The notes: generated by a model not told the origin, from the sequence alone. 64,000 nucleotides of DNA from Wuchereria bancrofti (GCA_005281725.1 SSBO01000002.1:1164845-1228844); one strand, 5' to 3'; shown: positions 49,496 to 63,874, counted from the first letter of the stretch. Numbers and translations are program-made.

Positions 49496-52378
49496 GCGTC
49501 ACCCCTTAAATACTATTTTAATATTGAATCAGAAGAGATGAAATAAAATGGTAATATGACGAACATAATGATAGCTACTAGGAATCTTAGCAAAGGCTAA
49601 ATCAAGCGTAGGTAAGATTTATTGATCTGATAAGTGGAATTAGAATACCGAATCTTATTCAACCTGAAAATTTCATTCTTATCAGCAGAAAGTAAAGTTA
49701 CAGTATAATTACATCACTTATAAATAAATTCTTTGATCATATACAAATTCTCATGGTCTCATACATAAATACGTACACTTACGTACTAAGTTCAAATGTG
49801 AATTTCGGCCAACACGACAATAACAAAGTGTATCTACCGCCACAAACGTTGAGCTGTTTCGCGGTTGGACGATTTTCACTGTCAAATGAGATCGTATTGA
49901 CTTAGAATGACGCTTGTTGTTGTTGTTGTCGTTTTATTGTTCGTTGTAACTGAATGAAGTGGTGACTGATTTACGGCGTTACGTGGGATAACGTTAACTT
50001 TGTCTAATTCTTTTGATAGACGTGGTTGACGTGTACGACCACGTTCTGTGCTTTACAATATAATTTAACTTTGTAAAGTGACTTAATGAATACATACGTA
50101 CGAGTCATACGCCACCATTTGTCGATCTCGTCGAGTGTACTTATTGCTTGTAATATTTTCTAGTTAACCATTAAAGTAATTACTAACTTTTGGATGAATA
50201 GTTTTTCTTTAGGAGTATCAATCATTTAGTGACTTTCTAAATAACCATTCAAGTAATATCATTTTTTTACAGCAATAACTGAATTGGAACTGTTTCCCAG
50301 GTGATAATTGAGTGATTATTGTTTTTGATGGAAACGAAACGAATAGATTTCTCATTGTTATGAATCTTTTGAATCGTTTTATAATTGAAATGGTACTTGG
50401 AGTATTGTATTCAGAAAAAGCAAAAATAATGCTTTCAAAATGTGACAAAATTTCATTAAAAATATGATAGAAAGTGATTGGTTAGTTATTCCAAATACAT
50501 ATTTGTGTTGGGTATTTTAAGAGAACTTCTCGAAATTCATTATTGACTTATTTCATCAGAAAACTCAACATGGATGTGATTAGTGAAGAGGGAATGATGA
50601 TGTTAACTCAAAGTTTTCATATTTATATTTAATATTTAAAGCAAGCTTTAGCAGTTGTAACAACCATTTTGACAAAAGATTGTGGTCATTTTAAATAAAT
50701 GATTGAACAGATGACTACTAGTCTCATTCTAAAGAAAAACCAAGAAATTAGCAAATAAAAATATTGGAAAAATTGGCAAATAAATTGCCAGCTGGAAGTG
50801 TAGATGCATTCTGCTGGTCAATCTCGGGTGGAAAAAGTGGCGGTATTTGTAGTCATAACACGCCTAGCAGAATCACTGGTAGGGATGGTCTCTGTTCATT
50901 CTATTTATGAAAGAATTCATCTTTTTTTTTTGGAATCGACTGTTAGAAAGGTACACTGATCTATTCACTCAAATAGATCTCGAAAATAGTCTCGAATATC
51001 ATTTTGAAAAAAACGAAAACCAAACCAACAGAACTGATATTTGTGATGATTAAATGAAGCAGTGTGAAGGGTAGTAACTCACTAAATTGATAATCTTCAG
51101 TTTATTTCAATGTCGTTTGTTAGAACGTTCAATTGTTTTATTGCTTATATTCTTCGTCCTTATAAAGAGTTTGAACCTATTCCGAAATCAATGCTACAGT
51201 TTGAACCTTTCTAAAATTAAATGTAACGGTATAACAATTATTTGTAAAAAAAATAGCTTCCGAAAAATAATTTCTGGACGCCACAACATTTTAATTTTGA
51301 TTGGTAGTGCATTGTTACCGATTAGTGAAAAAAGCGGAAAGTTAGTCATCAATGATTGGGCAGATTGGCAGCCGTAATAAACTTTACAGGAAATGGCATA
51401 TATCAATGAAAATAGTTCACTATTAACACTAATCATATAATTGTGCTTATGTAAATTGATCACTGACGATTTCCGATGGCAGTGCTATGTCCTAATAAAC
51501 AGCAAATATTAGCGAAACGTCTGTTCATTTAATTAACGTGTTAGAATTAAAATGAAATATTAAGAACGAGTAAGAATCGCTGTGGCTACAATGTGAAACA
51601 AAGTTTAACTGAAACTTGACGTTATAAAAGGAACAGCTGATGAACATTAATAATAATAGTAATGTACTGTAACAACAGTAAAATATAGTAATAATATGGT
51701 ATAGTAATAATGTAGTATAATAATACAGTATAATTAGCAACAATAATAATAATATAATACTAACAATAACTTTCGTTTCTTCCAGACGTTAGGAAGTTCG
51801 GGACAATTTACGGTACTTTCCGATTTCCTTCTTCCTATTTTACCAATCTGTTACAAATTAATTAATAATGTCAATTTTTAGGTAAAAGTGACTTGCATGA
51901 AATCGTCTCACGTTATTAGCTTCAATTTCAGACGTGTTTATTTCTGATTCACTATTTTCCAGGCTAAAATATATATGCATGTCAGCCACTGCTGACAATA
52001 TGGCTGATAGATGATGATCTTTTCACTTCATTTCCAACATATTTCACAATAAACTTTGACATTCCTTAATATTGTGGTGCTAATGACCGAAATTCAGTCT
52101 CAGTTGTAACTTTCTTTTATAAATTTAAAACTTTTTTATAAAATCAAAAGTTCAATTATTTTGTCTATGACATTCATAAACTAGTGCAGAAATATAGACG
52201 GTGAATTTAAAAGGAAGGAAGGAAGTACTGATTGCGCAAATGTTATTATTTTCCATTTTGATACAGATTTTTATTCGAAATATCTGGACGATAATACTTT
52301 CTCGTGTGTTTTATTAGTATAACTTTTTTATCCAACTAAAGTTACAAGCTACAACTCAACTTATACCACTACGAAAGT
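49496..52378. other. Intergenic, 5' of the TBC1D10-like gene
   Basis: A CG-containing stretch at about 49790-50130 could be the RabGAP promoter. A plus-strand open stretch at 50749-50910 (KLANKLPAGSVDAFCWSISG) and a plus-strand frame at 51087-51377 are noted, but they lack splice partners and family matches. An AT-rich TAA/TAG repeat stretch lies at about 51640-51760. Confidence 0.4.
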
Positions 52379-55300
52379 TCAGAAATTCATATCAAAGTCT
52401 CGATGACTGAAACGAGGAGCTATTAGCAAAAAAAAGGTAGCAACACCGGTGAGGAAAAAAATGCAACAAAAGAAAAACCGATCAAAAATAATCGAAATAT
52501 GATTCCATTCTTCAACCAATTCGTCATGATCATTTTCATTTTCAATTCGTTCCATCTAAAAAAAAATGAATTTTAGTGTTGAAAATATTTTAAAGATATT
52601 TGTTTGCTATCAGAATTATGTCAATTCATAAACAAGCTTTCACGTATGATTCCTTTTCATCAATCGATGATCATAACAGGGACGTAATCATACGTGAGAC
52701 ATTGTTAACTGAGAGAATCTTGGATACTTCTTTTATTAATTCAATTTATACTTGTGAGCAAATTTCTAGTTGCTGAACAATATTTTACATTCCAAAAAGA
52801 ATTCATTGCTTGGACTGTCAATTGCTATTATTAAGGAATTAACTAGCTTCCAAATAAAATTTTAAAATTTCTAATTATAAGGTCTGCATGAAGTGAGAAG
52901 CAATTTTAGAATTATATTACTATAATTTCGCTCATCAGATCTTTTGTATTATCTTTTGCATATTCCAGTTTTCTGCGCTTTTTTTGAGTCGCTGTACCAA
53001 ATAAACGTCCGAGAATTCGGTAAGCAATAAAATTTAACCAATGTGGAGGTCTAAATGTAATATTCAATTTTTAAAATATTCAAATGTAACATATTCAAAA
53101 GATTTATGAAAATTTCGAGTATAAGTTCTGCTTCAATCAAGTAAATTATGAATTTCATGATTAACATTTTATGATGAAAAATGATTAAAATTGATTTGAA
53201 AACCTGCAGTTTCGTTCAGCGCTATGTCTCATATTGAGAACGATGACTGATAGACAAACACTAAGACCCGAAATTGCCATTATTCCCATCAAATATATCG
53301 CTAAAATTAGTATTTAATTAAAATATTTGCCAAAATGATCATTTATTTATCAAACAGTAAATATTACGATGTCATTAATGAAAGATGTGTTTACTACTAT
53401 TCAGATTTGTCATTTTGAATTTGTAATATGAGCTTTCGTTGAAAAAAAGACATTCGTTGAAAAACCTTTAACTCAATGCCATTTAAGAAAGATATTAATC
53501 AGTAAAATATTATTATTTCTAGCATAAATGCTAAACCTATCTTCGAATGCATAAAATGGATATTCTCTAAAATTTCGTTTAACTGCAATCAAGAATTTAA
53601 AAATCGATCAAATAATTTTCTTCCTTCGTTTATCTCTCTAATCATTTGATATAATTATTTGAAATTTTTAATAATTATCCCTTGAAAGTTATTTTGTATA
53701 AGGAATGCGAATGTAAATTATGATTTCCAATACAATGTAAATTACGATTTCCAATACCTTTCTATTTGATTCTTGTTATACTAATCAAATAAATTTTGTG
53801 GTATTATTTAGAAACAATGATGGTTATTAGAGGTGTATTCACTAGTAAATAAAATCTTTCCGCAATTTTAACGATTCATTATTTACCAATAAGAGGGATA
53901 ACTTCTGATGTTTCCGGCATATTTTCAGCAATATTAAAGCTAAAAACGGAGTAAGCCAATAGTACTGTTAAGCCAAGCGTTATTTTTTCACCGCTTTCAC
54001 ACGGTAATAGGAATTGCATCATTGTTAATATCTGAAATGAATTTTTTAATCGTAAATTACCTTACTTAACCTAATCAGATAAGTAATGAATGACTTACTG
54101 TAGGAAAAAATAGAAATTTTCTATTTTTTTTTTTTTGCTCAGAAGTGAATGAAATAACAGGGCTATAATTAAAAGTATAGTATGATTCTTTCTTTATGTA
54201 TGCTTTTGCAAAATGTACTATCGCGATAAAAAATTGATTACGGTATATTTCGAATTTGTTTTACCATAAAACTTACAGAAAGCATGAAACACGGTGCAAT
54301 AATATTATAAATGAAGTACAGTACCCGTCGTCGTAAATGCAATTCAAACACAATTGTTGAAAAGGTTGTCTGTTGGCCACGAAGTACCTTAGGAAACTTT
54401 TAGTCTTTAAAATATTCATAAGAATATTAATCTAAGCTAGCTAGTTTATTCTCATTGCCAACTAAGTCTCATCTTGTTAATGCTCAGTGTTAGCATCTGA
54501 TGGTGATTTTTGACGTACGTATAAGTGATCGTTTGCATCTGATGATGATATTTTAACGTACGTATATTTAAGCTTGCCGTAACTCACAATAAATGGCATC
54601 GAATCAATACCTTACGAGTACGATTTGCGACAATTTCCCATTCACCATTTTCAATAAACGAATCGCGCGTGAACGGATTCTTACCATCGTATCGTTCCAT
54701 AATTTGTACATCCAGTTGTGATTGATCGTATATCCCTAATTTACAGTAATTCGTAGAAAAAAGCATATACTATAGTTACTTTACTTAAAGTTACGTAAAG
54801 TTAGCTTGAAGTGTTTATTTTTACATTCTCATTCGTATTTTTGTATTTTTTTTTTCATATTGATAACATATATTGCTAAAATGAAATATTTTTATATCGT
54901 GCAAGCATGCCAGGCACGCAGTTGTGTGCTGTAGCAGTTGCGATTCTTAAATATTTAGCAGAGAGTACTTTTAACAGAATAATGTAATTAAATCTTATCA
55001 GCATCGATGTAATTACAAGTTCATTTACTGAGCTATTTAAGCTGAATAAATGAATTCAGTGATTTTGATAATATTTAATTCAATTGTTTAGTTGCATCTA
55101 AAATCGTTTGTTTTTCTGTGATTATCTAAACGTTCTTCATTTGTTATCTTCAGTTTTAAACAACATGATAGTCTGAAATTTTTAGGTTAATTATATTAAT
55201 TTGAACAGTAATAGATGAAGATTTACACGAGCCAAATTCAAGCAAGCAGAACTGATCGTCGAATGGAAAATATGTAACATCCAATTTACATATCGAAGAA

Positions 55301-57819
55301 ACTTTTGCTGGAGGTGCCCATTGCGCTTCAAATTCATTTCAAATGAACCATTGCTTTTTTTATTCAATTAACTATATTTAATGCCCCTATATAGTAATGA
55401 AAACGTGAGAAATGTAGCATTGCAAATTCTAAGCGTACTTCCGTCATATTTTCTGGAAATGCTAACAATCACATAAGTAAATAATATCACTTACACATCA
55501 ATGATCAAATTATTCCATAAGTTTGAAAATTTAAATTTCAAAGAAAATGTTAATTTTGCACATTATAATTCCAACAAACTGTTTATCTATTTTATCGTAT
55601 AAACTTACTATCGCCATTGCTTAAAATATGAAGATTAGTGTCGACAAAACCACGTGAAAAATCTCCCGCACTAAAAAAAATAAACTGTAACTGAAATTTC
55701 CATAAAACAGCATGAAAAAATGAATATTCAAATTTGCAAATATGAAATAGTAGGAAATCAAGTTTTTGCAAGTTTAACATATGATATAATTAAACATTTC
55801 CCGAAAAAGATCCGGATTTGATTTTAGGTTAAGTTGAAGATTTCAATGGTTTACTTCTAGCATATTACTTTCCGCAAAATTTTTTAGTTTTATTTTGCAA
55901 TTTCCAAATTTCCATGAATAGCTGAATTTTATTGTGGAAAAAATAAGAAGTCAAAACACTATTTGATAAGATGTACATGAAATTTAAATTAAATCATTGA
56001 AAATTTGGTGATAAAGATGATGACTTATTGTAGAGGACGATATCTGGTGTCCACAAATACTTCTTGCCGACTGTTAATTTGCTGATATTACCGAATTCAA
56101 TTGGATTCCAACGAATCCTTTCGTCGTGCCAATTTTGTTCCACCCAAACATTTAGTGTCAACACTTGGTTCCTTTCATCCTTTATAATAATGAAATTTAT
56201 GTTGAAATTCAAAAAAAGAAAATAACCAAAAAGATAAATTTATATTACATTGAAATTCAAAAAAAAAAAAACCAAATTACAATAAATAAATTATTTGTCC
56301 TTTTTGCATATTATTTTACTTTGCAATTGCTCCAATTTTCTTTTCTTCATTTTATGCAAAATAATTTAAAAAATTCTTTTTGTGTTAAAGAAAAATGGAA
56401 GCATCGATTGTCGGAGGATTCCCAAGATAATTAAATCAAAGAAGAAAGAAGTGAAATGATTTTTGAAGAGGGAAAATTATACAATAAGTGTAACCATGAA
56501 TGGAACATATTTTTTTTAGTTTGCTTCAAAACAAATTGAATTTTTCTCTTTTTCTCTTCGAATGAAACAAAGTGATAAATTGATATGTTAGTCCTTGCAT
56601 TGACTTAGGCCTAAACAAGCAATGGCCAAGTTTTATTTCATTTTTCTTCTCAAACATATTTTAAAACAATATATCATTTCTTGCAGTTCTTTTCTGTTTG
56701 TTTGCAATATGGCTTTAGACTGAAATTTTTGAAGAAATATGAAGAAAAATGCAACATATATAAGAAACGAAAAAAAATTAAATCGCTGTAAATATTCGGA
56801 TTTGGTAGAACTGAACAGTAAAGTATGCTGAAAAAATGCTAAATTCAATTATGAGTGCAATATTTTGGGCAAAGAATTAGGCTTAAATTTTTAAAATTTT
56901 AATTATAAAGTTTTGAAAAAATAAGTTAATGAAAATATTTCTTAAAAGCATTTGCAAATATAGTTTGCATTTATTTGTCTAAAAAAATATGCCCATAATT
57001 CGTAAATTCTCGGAATAGTTATTGGTGTTATTTGTGTCATCAAAATTTCACTTATTTTATTGCAAAAGCAAATCTCATTATTACTCAAATTATGGTTTAA
57101 GTAGAAGTTAAGAAAATTTAGAAAGTATTACAATGTTGAAAATATGGGTGAGTGTAAGACCCATGTAAACATTTACAACACTGCTTGCATTCCAAACCGG
57201 TCGTATGGAAATGTCGAAATTCCTGATAATATATTTGAATAAGCGTTGTTCATCGTTCATCCCATGATATTTTAATTCAACATCTGAGATTTCCTCACGA
57301 TCCGGAATATTTGGCAGTTTTACTGAAATTGCATTCAAAGTGAATTAAGCATTTATGCCTTCTGAAGCAAAAATCAATGATACATATTATTTGAATTATC
57401 TAAATTATTGTTTTAGCTGAAAATAACATCCATATTTTCTACTAATACTTTGAATTATTCCACTAATACGTCAAATTATGCAAATGATTTATTAAACTGG
57501 GAAAGAGTATTAATAAGAATAATACCACTGATTACTGTGAACAGAAGCACATATCAGTTCTAATCATCTTCAACTTTATCCCCAATGAGTACAGTTGATG
57601 ATAAGGATTGAGAATTACAGGTGATAATCATAGGTCTAATTTTGTATTAATTTTATCACGTGTTAATTAGTTTCATTACATTTACTTTATCAGTTTTGTT
57701 TATAATTCAAATAACTTACTAGCGGCATTAGTTTGAGGAAGAAGAACGAAAAGTGAGAGTAAAAACGTGGTTGAAAGAGTAATGGTAGGATATGAAAAGA
57801 AATTCAAATGTTCGCCTCT
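52379..57819 (-). CDS. Nicotinic-type cys-loop receptor subunit, non-alpha, 5' end unresolved
   Basis: Exons 57819-57720 (hydrophobic signal-peptide-like, [16 protein letters not shown]), 57322-57132, 56179-56025, 55670-55609, 55325-55227, 54735-54611, 54369 (or 54387)-54277, 54031-53887, 53300-53204, 53050-52921 and 52555-52379 join in phase, giving about 425 residues after the signal exon. The ligand domain has [21 protein letters not shown], loop [10 protein letters not shown], a canonical 13-residue cys loop ([15 protein letters not shown]) and loop B FGSWIYD. M1 is [16 protein letters not shown]2 is [19 protein letters not shown], where GEK indicates cation selectivity. The M3-M4 loop is short (about 65 residues), then M4 and a short tail. 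Loop C lacks the paired cysteines of alpha subunits. No ATG follows the in-frame TGA at 57820-57822, so the start lies on an exon I did not find. It should form heteromeric channels at neuronal or muscle membranes. Confidence 0.88.
53709..53757. repeat. 24-bp tandem duplication in receptor intron
   Basis: Two adjacent copies of AATGTAAATTAYGATTTCCA followed by ATAC, with one T/C difference. Recent slippage or duplication in an intron. Confidence 0.7.
54492..54566. repeat. Imperfect direct repeat in receptor intron
   Basis: Two copies of a segment beginning GCATCTGATG and ending ACGTACGTAT, separated by about 10 bp. Each carries the palindrome ACGTACGT. Significance unknown. Confidence 0.5.
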
Positions 57820-60314
57820 TCAAAAGTTGAATTGAAAATAGACAAAAATTGAAATTGTGGTGACGCCCCATCCATTCATATTTAACTGATATGATTTTAT
57901 CATTCATTCATCTTCTAATCACTCACTGGTTTATCTGTTATTCTAAGCTGTTTACTAGAAAAATTATTTAAGAAGCCAAGACAGAATCTAATTCATTCCT
58001 CTTTTACGTTGGGATATTGATACCTTTTATGAATTAATACTTACCATATGTACTTTTTCAGAATTTAAATTTCACCCCACATTTCAATATCCTTTATATT
58101 GATTCTACAATCGAATTTGCAATTAAGAAAGTATTCAACTGTCACAAATATAATTTTGTTCCACACTTCAATTTCCTTCCATACAGATTTCGCAAAACAA
58201 CAGCATTTAAAATTAAAAAGAGATTTAATTAAAGGAAATATAATTTTATACTATACTTTAGTATCTTATTAGATGAATCCCGGGAAGATGAAACTGGCAG
58301 TTGAAAAGAATGGCTAAAATATGAGAAAAATAAAATCGACTTTATATTTATTTTTCTTCCTAATCGGCCGAATTTTAATTGTTTCACTAAAGTTGTTTTT
58401 TTTTTTGGAATGAAAAAATGGAAAACGATACAAAAAATAATTCATATAACTGATAATTGCTTAAAAATGAAAAATTTAAAAGATTTGTTTTCTCTACGCA
58501 GGTGATATTACTTTCAGTCCAACACATATTTTTTGTCATTTCAATAAAATGAACTGCTGAAAAATAATCAGTTAGTTCTAGCAAAATCAAAACTTTCAAT
58601 TTATATTCAGAATTTCTTGCAGAAATTTGTATAATGTAAAATGGCTTGAAAAAGAATTTTTAATTTTTAAGTTTTCAAAATTAGTTAAAAAATTGCCTTT
58701 TGCAACTTTTAAATAAGCTGAACTTTTTTCAGAAAAAAACAGACGAATACTTATTTCGCTAAAAAAAGAAAGATTTTCTTCATCTTCCCTTCATTTTTTT
58801 ACGCCATGAAAACGACTGAATTAATTTATGATTGCACTTTTGAAAATTAGAATTTGGATAAATCTCTTCCCTAAAATTTGGATAAGAATCATTCAGTCAA
58901 AATTAATTGAACATTTATGAGTAGCATTTAAAAGTTTGAAATTATTATAATTTGGTAGCTAACTTTTAAGCTCTTAATTATCTCCAGCTTTTTTGTTTTC
59001 TTTTTTTTTAAAAAAAACTGTTGAAAACAGTTGTTTTGAAATCTCGAAATAGTGAGTTTAATAAATTCATTTTAATATGACTGCTATATAATGCTTAAAT
59101 TTCTATAATATCACTGCTGTATAATTCAAAATAGATAATTAAATTCGAAAATACTTCATTTCCGACACTTCATCTTCACTAACTAAATTAGAAACGAAAA
59201 AAAAGAAAATGATAGAACTGGATTACTTAGCTTCTTCTCCAGTACTTCAAAGTTAGGCTTTAATGTAACACTGTCGTAGTTGTTATTTTTTTTTCTACAA
59301 GTATTCTTTTCTAAAGCTCTGAACAAGTAGCTTTCAACTTTTACAATTTTGAAATTTCATTTAAACAATCGATCCTGTAGATAGATCGTTTATTCAATGT
59401 TTTCCAATAAAATCACCATTATTGTTTCTTTTAAATGAACCACCGTAATACATCTAAAATTTATTAATGAATATTTTACACTACATTATCGTATTTCTTC
59501 TCTACCAAAATACAGTGATCATTTTTTCATGAGTTAATCAAAACTCGTTGAATGCATTTACGTCGCATATCACGCATATCACTTACGTCATTGTAGTCAT
59601 TTGTCTTATGTGCTAATTTCACATCCGCCAGGTTATTTGACAAAATTTTAATTTTTCAAGGATTATCCGTTACTATCATCTTTTTTTGTCATTTATTATT
59701 ATACTAGCTATAAAATTCGAGTTGGATAAATCTAACTTTTTACGGAAATGAAATTAGTAAAATTTCAATCCTACATACATTATCGCATCAGTTTGGATAA
59801 AATGATGAAAACAAAATCGGGAATGAATGTAAATTTCACTTATTTATGAAACAGAAATGTGAGTAAATCGATGAAATGGGTATTAGTGTGAAAGCGATTG
59901 TGTGATACTGTGAAAAGTCTTTTAGATTTAAATTAATTAGGAGAAACAACAATTAGTAGAAAGAAAAATGTCACCATTGGAACGATTCAAATTGAAATGT
60001 ACAAAGTAGCTAATAACTAATTTTATATCAATTTATTTTATTTTGTCTGAATAATTTCTTAATTTAATTCATAATTAGCCCAGTTTTGCCAATACATGCA
60101 TTCAATTAAAATTTGGATGAAGTCCGAAAGTGCTAAATTCATGTATAAAATTTCAAGTGAAACAGTTTTAAAACTTTTTATTTATGTGTAAAAACGAAAA
60201 GAATTCCAATGAATCTAATCTGTCCACTTTATTCAACATTAATTACCATTCATTGGTGACAAAAATATAAAGTTATTCCCAACATTTTCCGATATTTCAA
60301 TAAACTATTAGCAT
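57820..60314. other. Intergenic, between receptor and neuropeptide genes
   Basis: This segment should contain the first exon and promoter of the receptor gene and the 3' UTR of the neuropeptide gene. Only A/T-rich DNA is seen. The minus-strand ATG frame at 57873-57820 (MNGWGVTTISIFVYFQ) is in frame with the signal exon but ends at TGA. Confidence 0.45.
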
Positions 60315-61453
60315 TTATCTTGCCAAGTTCGTTTGTTCAGGATTTTGATTAGCCAGAAATTCTGACAATCTTTTTCCAAAGCGTATGTAATCATATGTTT
60401 CTGGACCATCTCTTCTGCCACGACCAAATCGGATGAAATCATAATTCGTCCGTTTGGCTGCAAAAAAAAGTTTGATGATACTGTAAGTTGGATTTATGAA
60501 ATTCATTTTTTAATTATTATAATATCATTTGAAAAATTTAATGTTAAGTTTCTCTGGAAAGTATCAAATAGTAAAAATCTTTCACCGTCTATTGCTATAA
60601 TTTAATATTTTGATGGCATTTTGAAAAAAAAAATCTCGTTTGCATGAAATTTATATAACTATGAGATTAAATCTGAATATAATTAAATTTGATTAGATCG
60701 ATTGGTTTATGTGCACAGAACAATTTTCAATGCAATGTTGAAGCATTCTTTTAATTTCTTCAATTTTGGAACGTACAGAAACTTTCTTGAAATTTTTGAT
60801 TGTTAACATTTTCAGATTAGTATAAGGAAATTTAAAGATTAAGATAGTGTGCATTGATATTTCATACGAATTAGTTTTTTTTTTACGAAATTTAAATTTC
60901 CGAGATTAATTATTTTTCTAAATTTGTCATCTCAGCAACAATCTAAAATTTTAGTTTACTCACAAAATGTCATCAGTATTAACTAATTTTGATGATCTAA
61001 CTTTCAAATTACTTTGCAATACTGGCATAATAATACTTTGAAATAATAAGTCATAATCTTACTTAAATTTCTCATAAAGTCTTTTATCAATAAGAAAAAG
61101 AGCAAAAAATTTTTTTTCAAAAAAGAAAAATTGTTTCAAAATACGAAAATTTTTAAAAATATGTTCTTTTCTTTTCGATTATCATTAGTAAATGTTCGAA
61201 TCCTATTTTTTTTTTAATCTGAAAATTAAAAAATACTAAATGCTGAAAAAATGAGTGTTCGCCTAAAAGAAAGGAATTGTAGGACGAAAAAGGAAAATGA
61301 ACCAGAATGTGGCTCAGATTGATATTGTGAAAGTGGTGGATAGTGTTGACAAAATCGATCATAAGTAATTGCATTAGCGATCGAACATTGAGAAATGACA
61401 CAAAGCAAAATTGCAAATATCACTGTTAGCATACTTTCTCGATGATCAATCAT
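60315..61453 (-). CDS. flp-25: FMRFamide-like neuropeptide precursor, flp-25-like
   Basis: Two exons (61453-61303, 60457-60315) join in phase to 97 residues. The start shows a signal peptide (MLTVIFAILLCVISQ, with likely cleavage after SIANA). The second exon carries two peptides: KR-TNYDFIRFG-RGRR and DGPETYDYIRFG-KR. Each ends in Gly for amidation and is bounded by basic cleavage sites. The YDFIRFG/YDYIRFG endings match the two flp-25 peptides of C. elegans (DYDFVRFG and ASYDYIRFG, recalled from the literature). Products would be secreted, amidated peptides acting on G-protein-coupled receptors. Two Met codons are possible starts (61453 and seven codons later); the second gives a more typical signal peptide. 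Confidence 0.92.
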
Positions 61454-63874
61454 TGGACAGATTTTAATCTAAAAATGAAAAATTTAATATTTTTCTTTTT
61501 TACAGATATCATTTCAAAAGTATTTACTGTCCGATTTATTAGAATAACACATATTTCAATGGTAATAATTATAATAAAACATAGCGAAAAGATTGTCCAG
61601 CGGTAAATGGTTGACAGTTTGTTCAAACCTTTGCTATTGTTAGTATTACTACTACTTTCAAGCAGCCAAGCTATGACAGATGACGAATTTTTAATATGAC
61701 TCAAGGCCTGTCACACCTATAATTAAACATGGGAAAAAAGGTAAGCTTAGTAATTGCTAATAGCTTAAAACATTCCTTTTAATGTTTCCTTGCAAATTTT
61801 CTCATTACTTTTTTTTTAAAGAAAAAACAGTATTTGATATCTTTCTCATTTCATATTTCTTTTTTCTTTTTCCATTCTACTATAAGACGTCAAGTTTATG
61901 ACAAATTTAAGAAAATAAAATATACGTGAAATGAAAAGAGTGAAAAAAAAAAGATATTTGGGAGAGTAATAAAAGAGAAAGAAAAGGAGAAGTAATGAGA
62001 ATATTATGGAATACTTCAAATAAGTCTAAGCTTATAAAGAAGTAAAATGTATTTGAAAGATATTTGAAATGAAAGTTAGTCCAACTGAAGTGGGACATTT
62101 TATTCATTACTTACCACCTGCTTTCATTTCTCTTTTTCATCATATTATACTCATTAATTTACATTATTTCTTTTTCGAGAAAAAAAATTCGTCTTACATA
62201 TTTTGTGTTATCTGTTAGTGTTGCGATCATATTTGCTTTATTTTTGATTTTTACTTCTTTCCCTTTTTTCCTGCACACATAGATATCTTACACTTATTTC
62301 ACATTCATTTCTCTTTTCTTCCGTTCTCTGTTCTCATCTCCCTCTCTCTCTCTCTTCTTCTCTTCCTAATTATTATCAGTCATTAAATTCGAAATAAAAA
62401 GTTATCACGGTTGATTTGAAGTAAAAAGAAACGTAGTTTGTAATTTGTGACAATAGCATAAGTTTAGTTATAAGTTTTGATTGCAAACAAATATTCAAAT
62501 GCGATGAGAGTTATTCATCTGTACAAAATAATATCTCATATAATAATATCAGAAGCAATTAATTTTATTTCATTATGCAAAAAAAGAGAAAAAAATTAAA
62601 AAATTAATAACACTTTAACAGATAGGATAGACTGTGTTTTAAAAAGTAATTAATAATTAATTTTAGCTTAATCGGAATATTAATTTGATTTGGGATAGTC
62701 TAAATACTGTAATAAGTAAGCTTTTATAAATTACAATTATGTTAATCAACTCTTTGACTATTATATAGAATGGATATATCATTTTTGCTTTCTTCTTTTT
62801 CCTATTAATTTAAAATTTCATTGTTTGATTGCTATATGAAAATAATTTCAGTGCTGGAAAAAAGAAGCACTTAATGAATTTTTTTGAGAAAATTAATAAG
62901 GAAGATTTATCGCACCAAACCTGAAATTTAGTTTATTTTTGGTTGTGTAGGAACTAGGAACTAGGTAAACTTAATTAAAGGATAATTCTTTTTGTTTTAT
63001 TGAAATTCAACATCTTTGAACATTTTTGAATACTACTGCATTAGGGAAACACTTGTATAATTATTAGCAGAGTAAATTACTTAGAGGAAATTTTGCTGAT
63101 ATAGTCATACTGTAGGACACTCTAGAAAGCTTCAAATTTACAATTTTATTCTTAAATCAAAATTATTGATGGAACAACAAAAATGATTACACCCTGCGCA
63201 CAATATCAAAGATGTGACAGCAATGTGATGTAAATATGCATGGCATGATAATGTGACACAGAAAATTTCCTTGCATTGGATATAATCTAGAAAATTTTCA
63301 ACTAATAATTGAGATTATTTATTTTTAAATGTCTTCAATTGATTCATTTATTTTGCTTTTCAAAATTGTAATAGAAACAGTTAAATAATCAAATCTAACA
63401 CATAAATATTGAATGATAAAAGTTTTTCCTGTTTTTTTTTTATTTTTGAAAGATAAAAATGATATAGCAATAAAATTTTATTCATTTCAATAAAATTTGT
63501 CACATTTAGTATTGCATATATTTTTACAGTTGCAAAAAAATAAAAACGAATACTTTGCTGAAAAACATATTTAGATCAGACATATATGCAAAACAATAAA
63601 TTAAAAAAACTTATTAGTGTAAATCGAATTAAATGGAGAGAGTCGTAAAGTTATTAGTACATTTCTGTTTAAGGAAATGAATTTCATCAAGTTAATGACA
63701 ATTTAGCTTATATTTAATAAAAAGTCATATCATATCTATAAGTTGTCATATTTGCAGAGATTTATTTTTGAAAAAAAGTGGGTGAAATTGCGGTAAATGA
63801 TTTAGAAATGATGGAATCCTGAAGGTAACAACCGGAAATGCCCTGGTAAAAAAATTTTAGTCTTGCTTTGTTCG
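61454..63874. other. Intergenic, 5' of the neuropeptide gene
   Basis: No supported exon on either strand. A CT microsatellite lies at about 62336-62366. The part next to 61454 should hold the neuropeptide promoter; the part next to 63875 is the 3' flank of the truncated gene at the edge. Confidence 0.5.
62336..62366. repeat. CT-rich microsatellite
   Basis: An imperfect CTCCCTCTCTCTCTC-type run. Confidence 0.8.
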
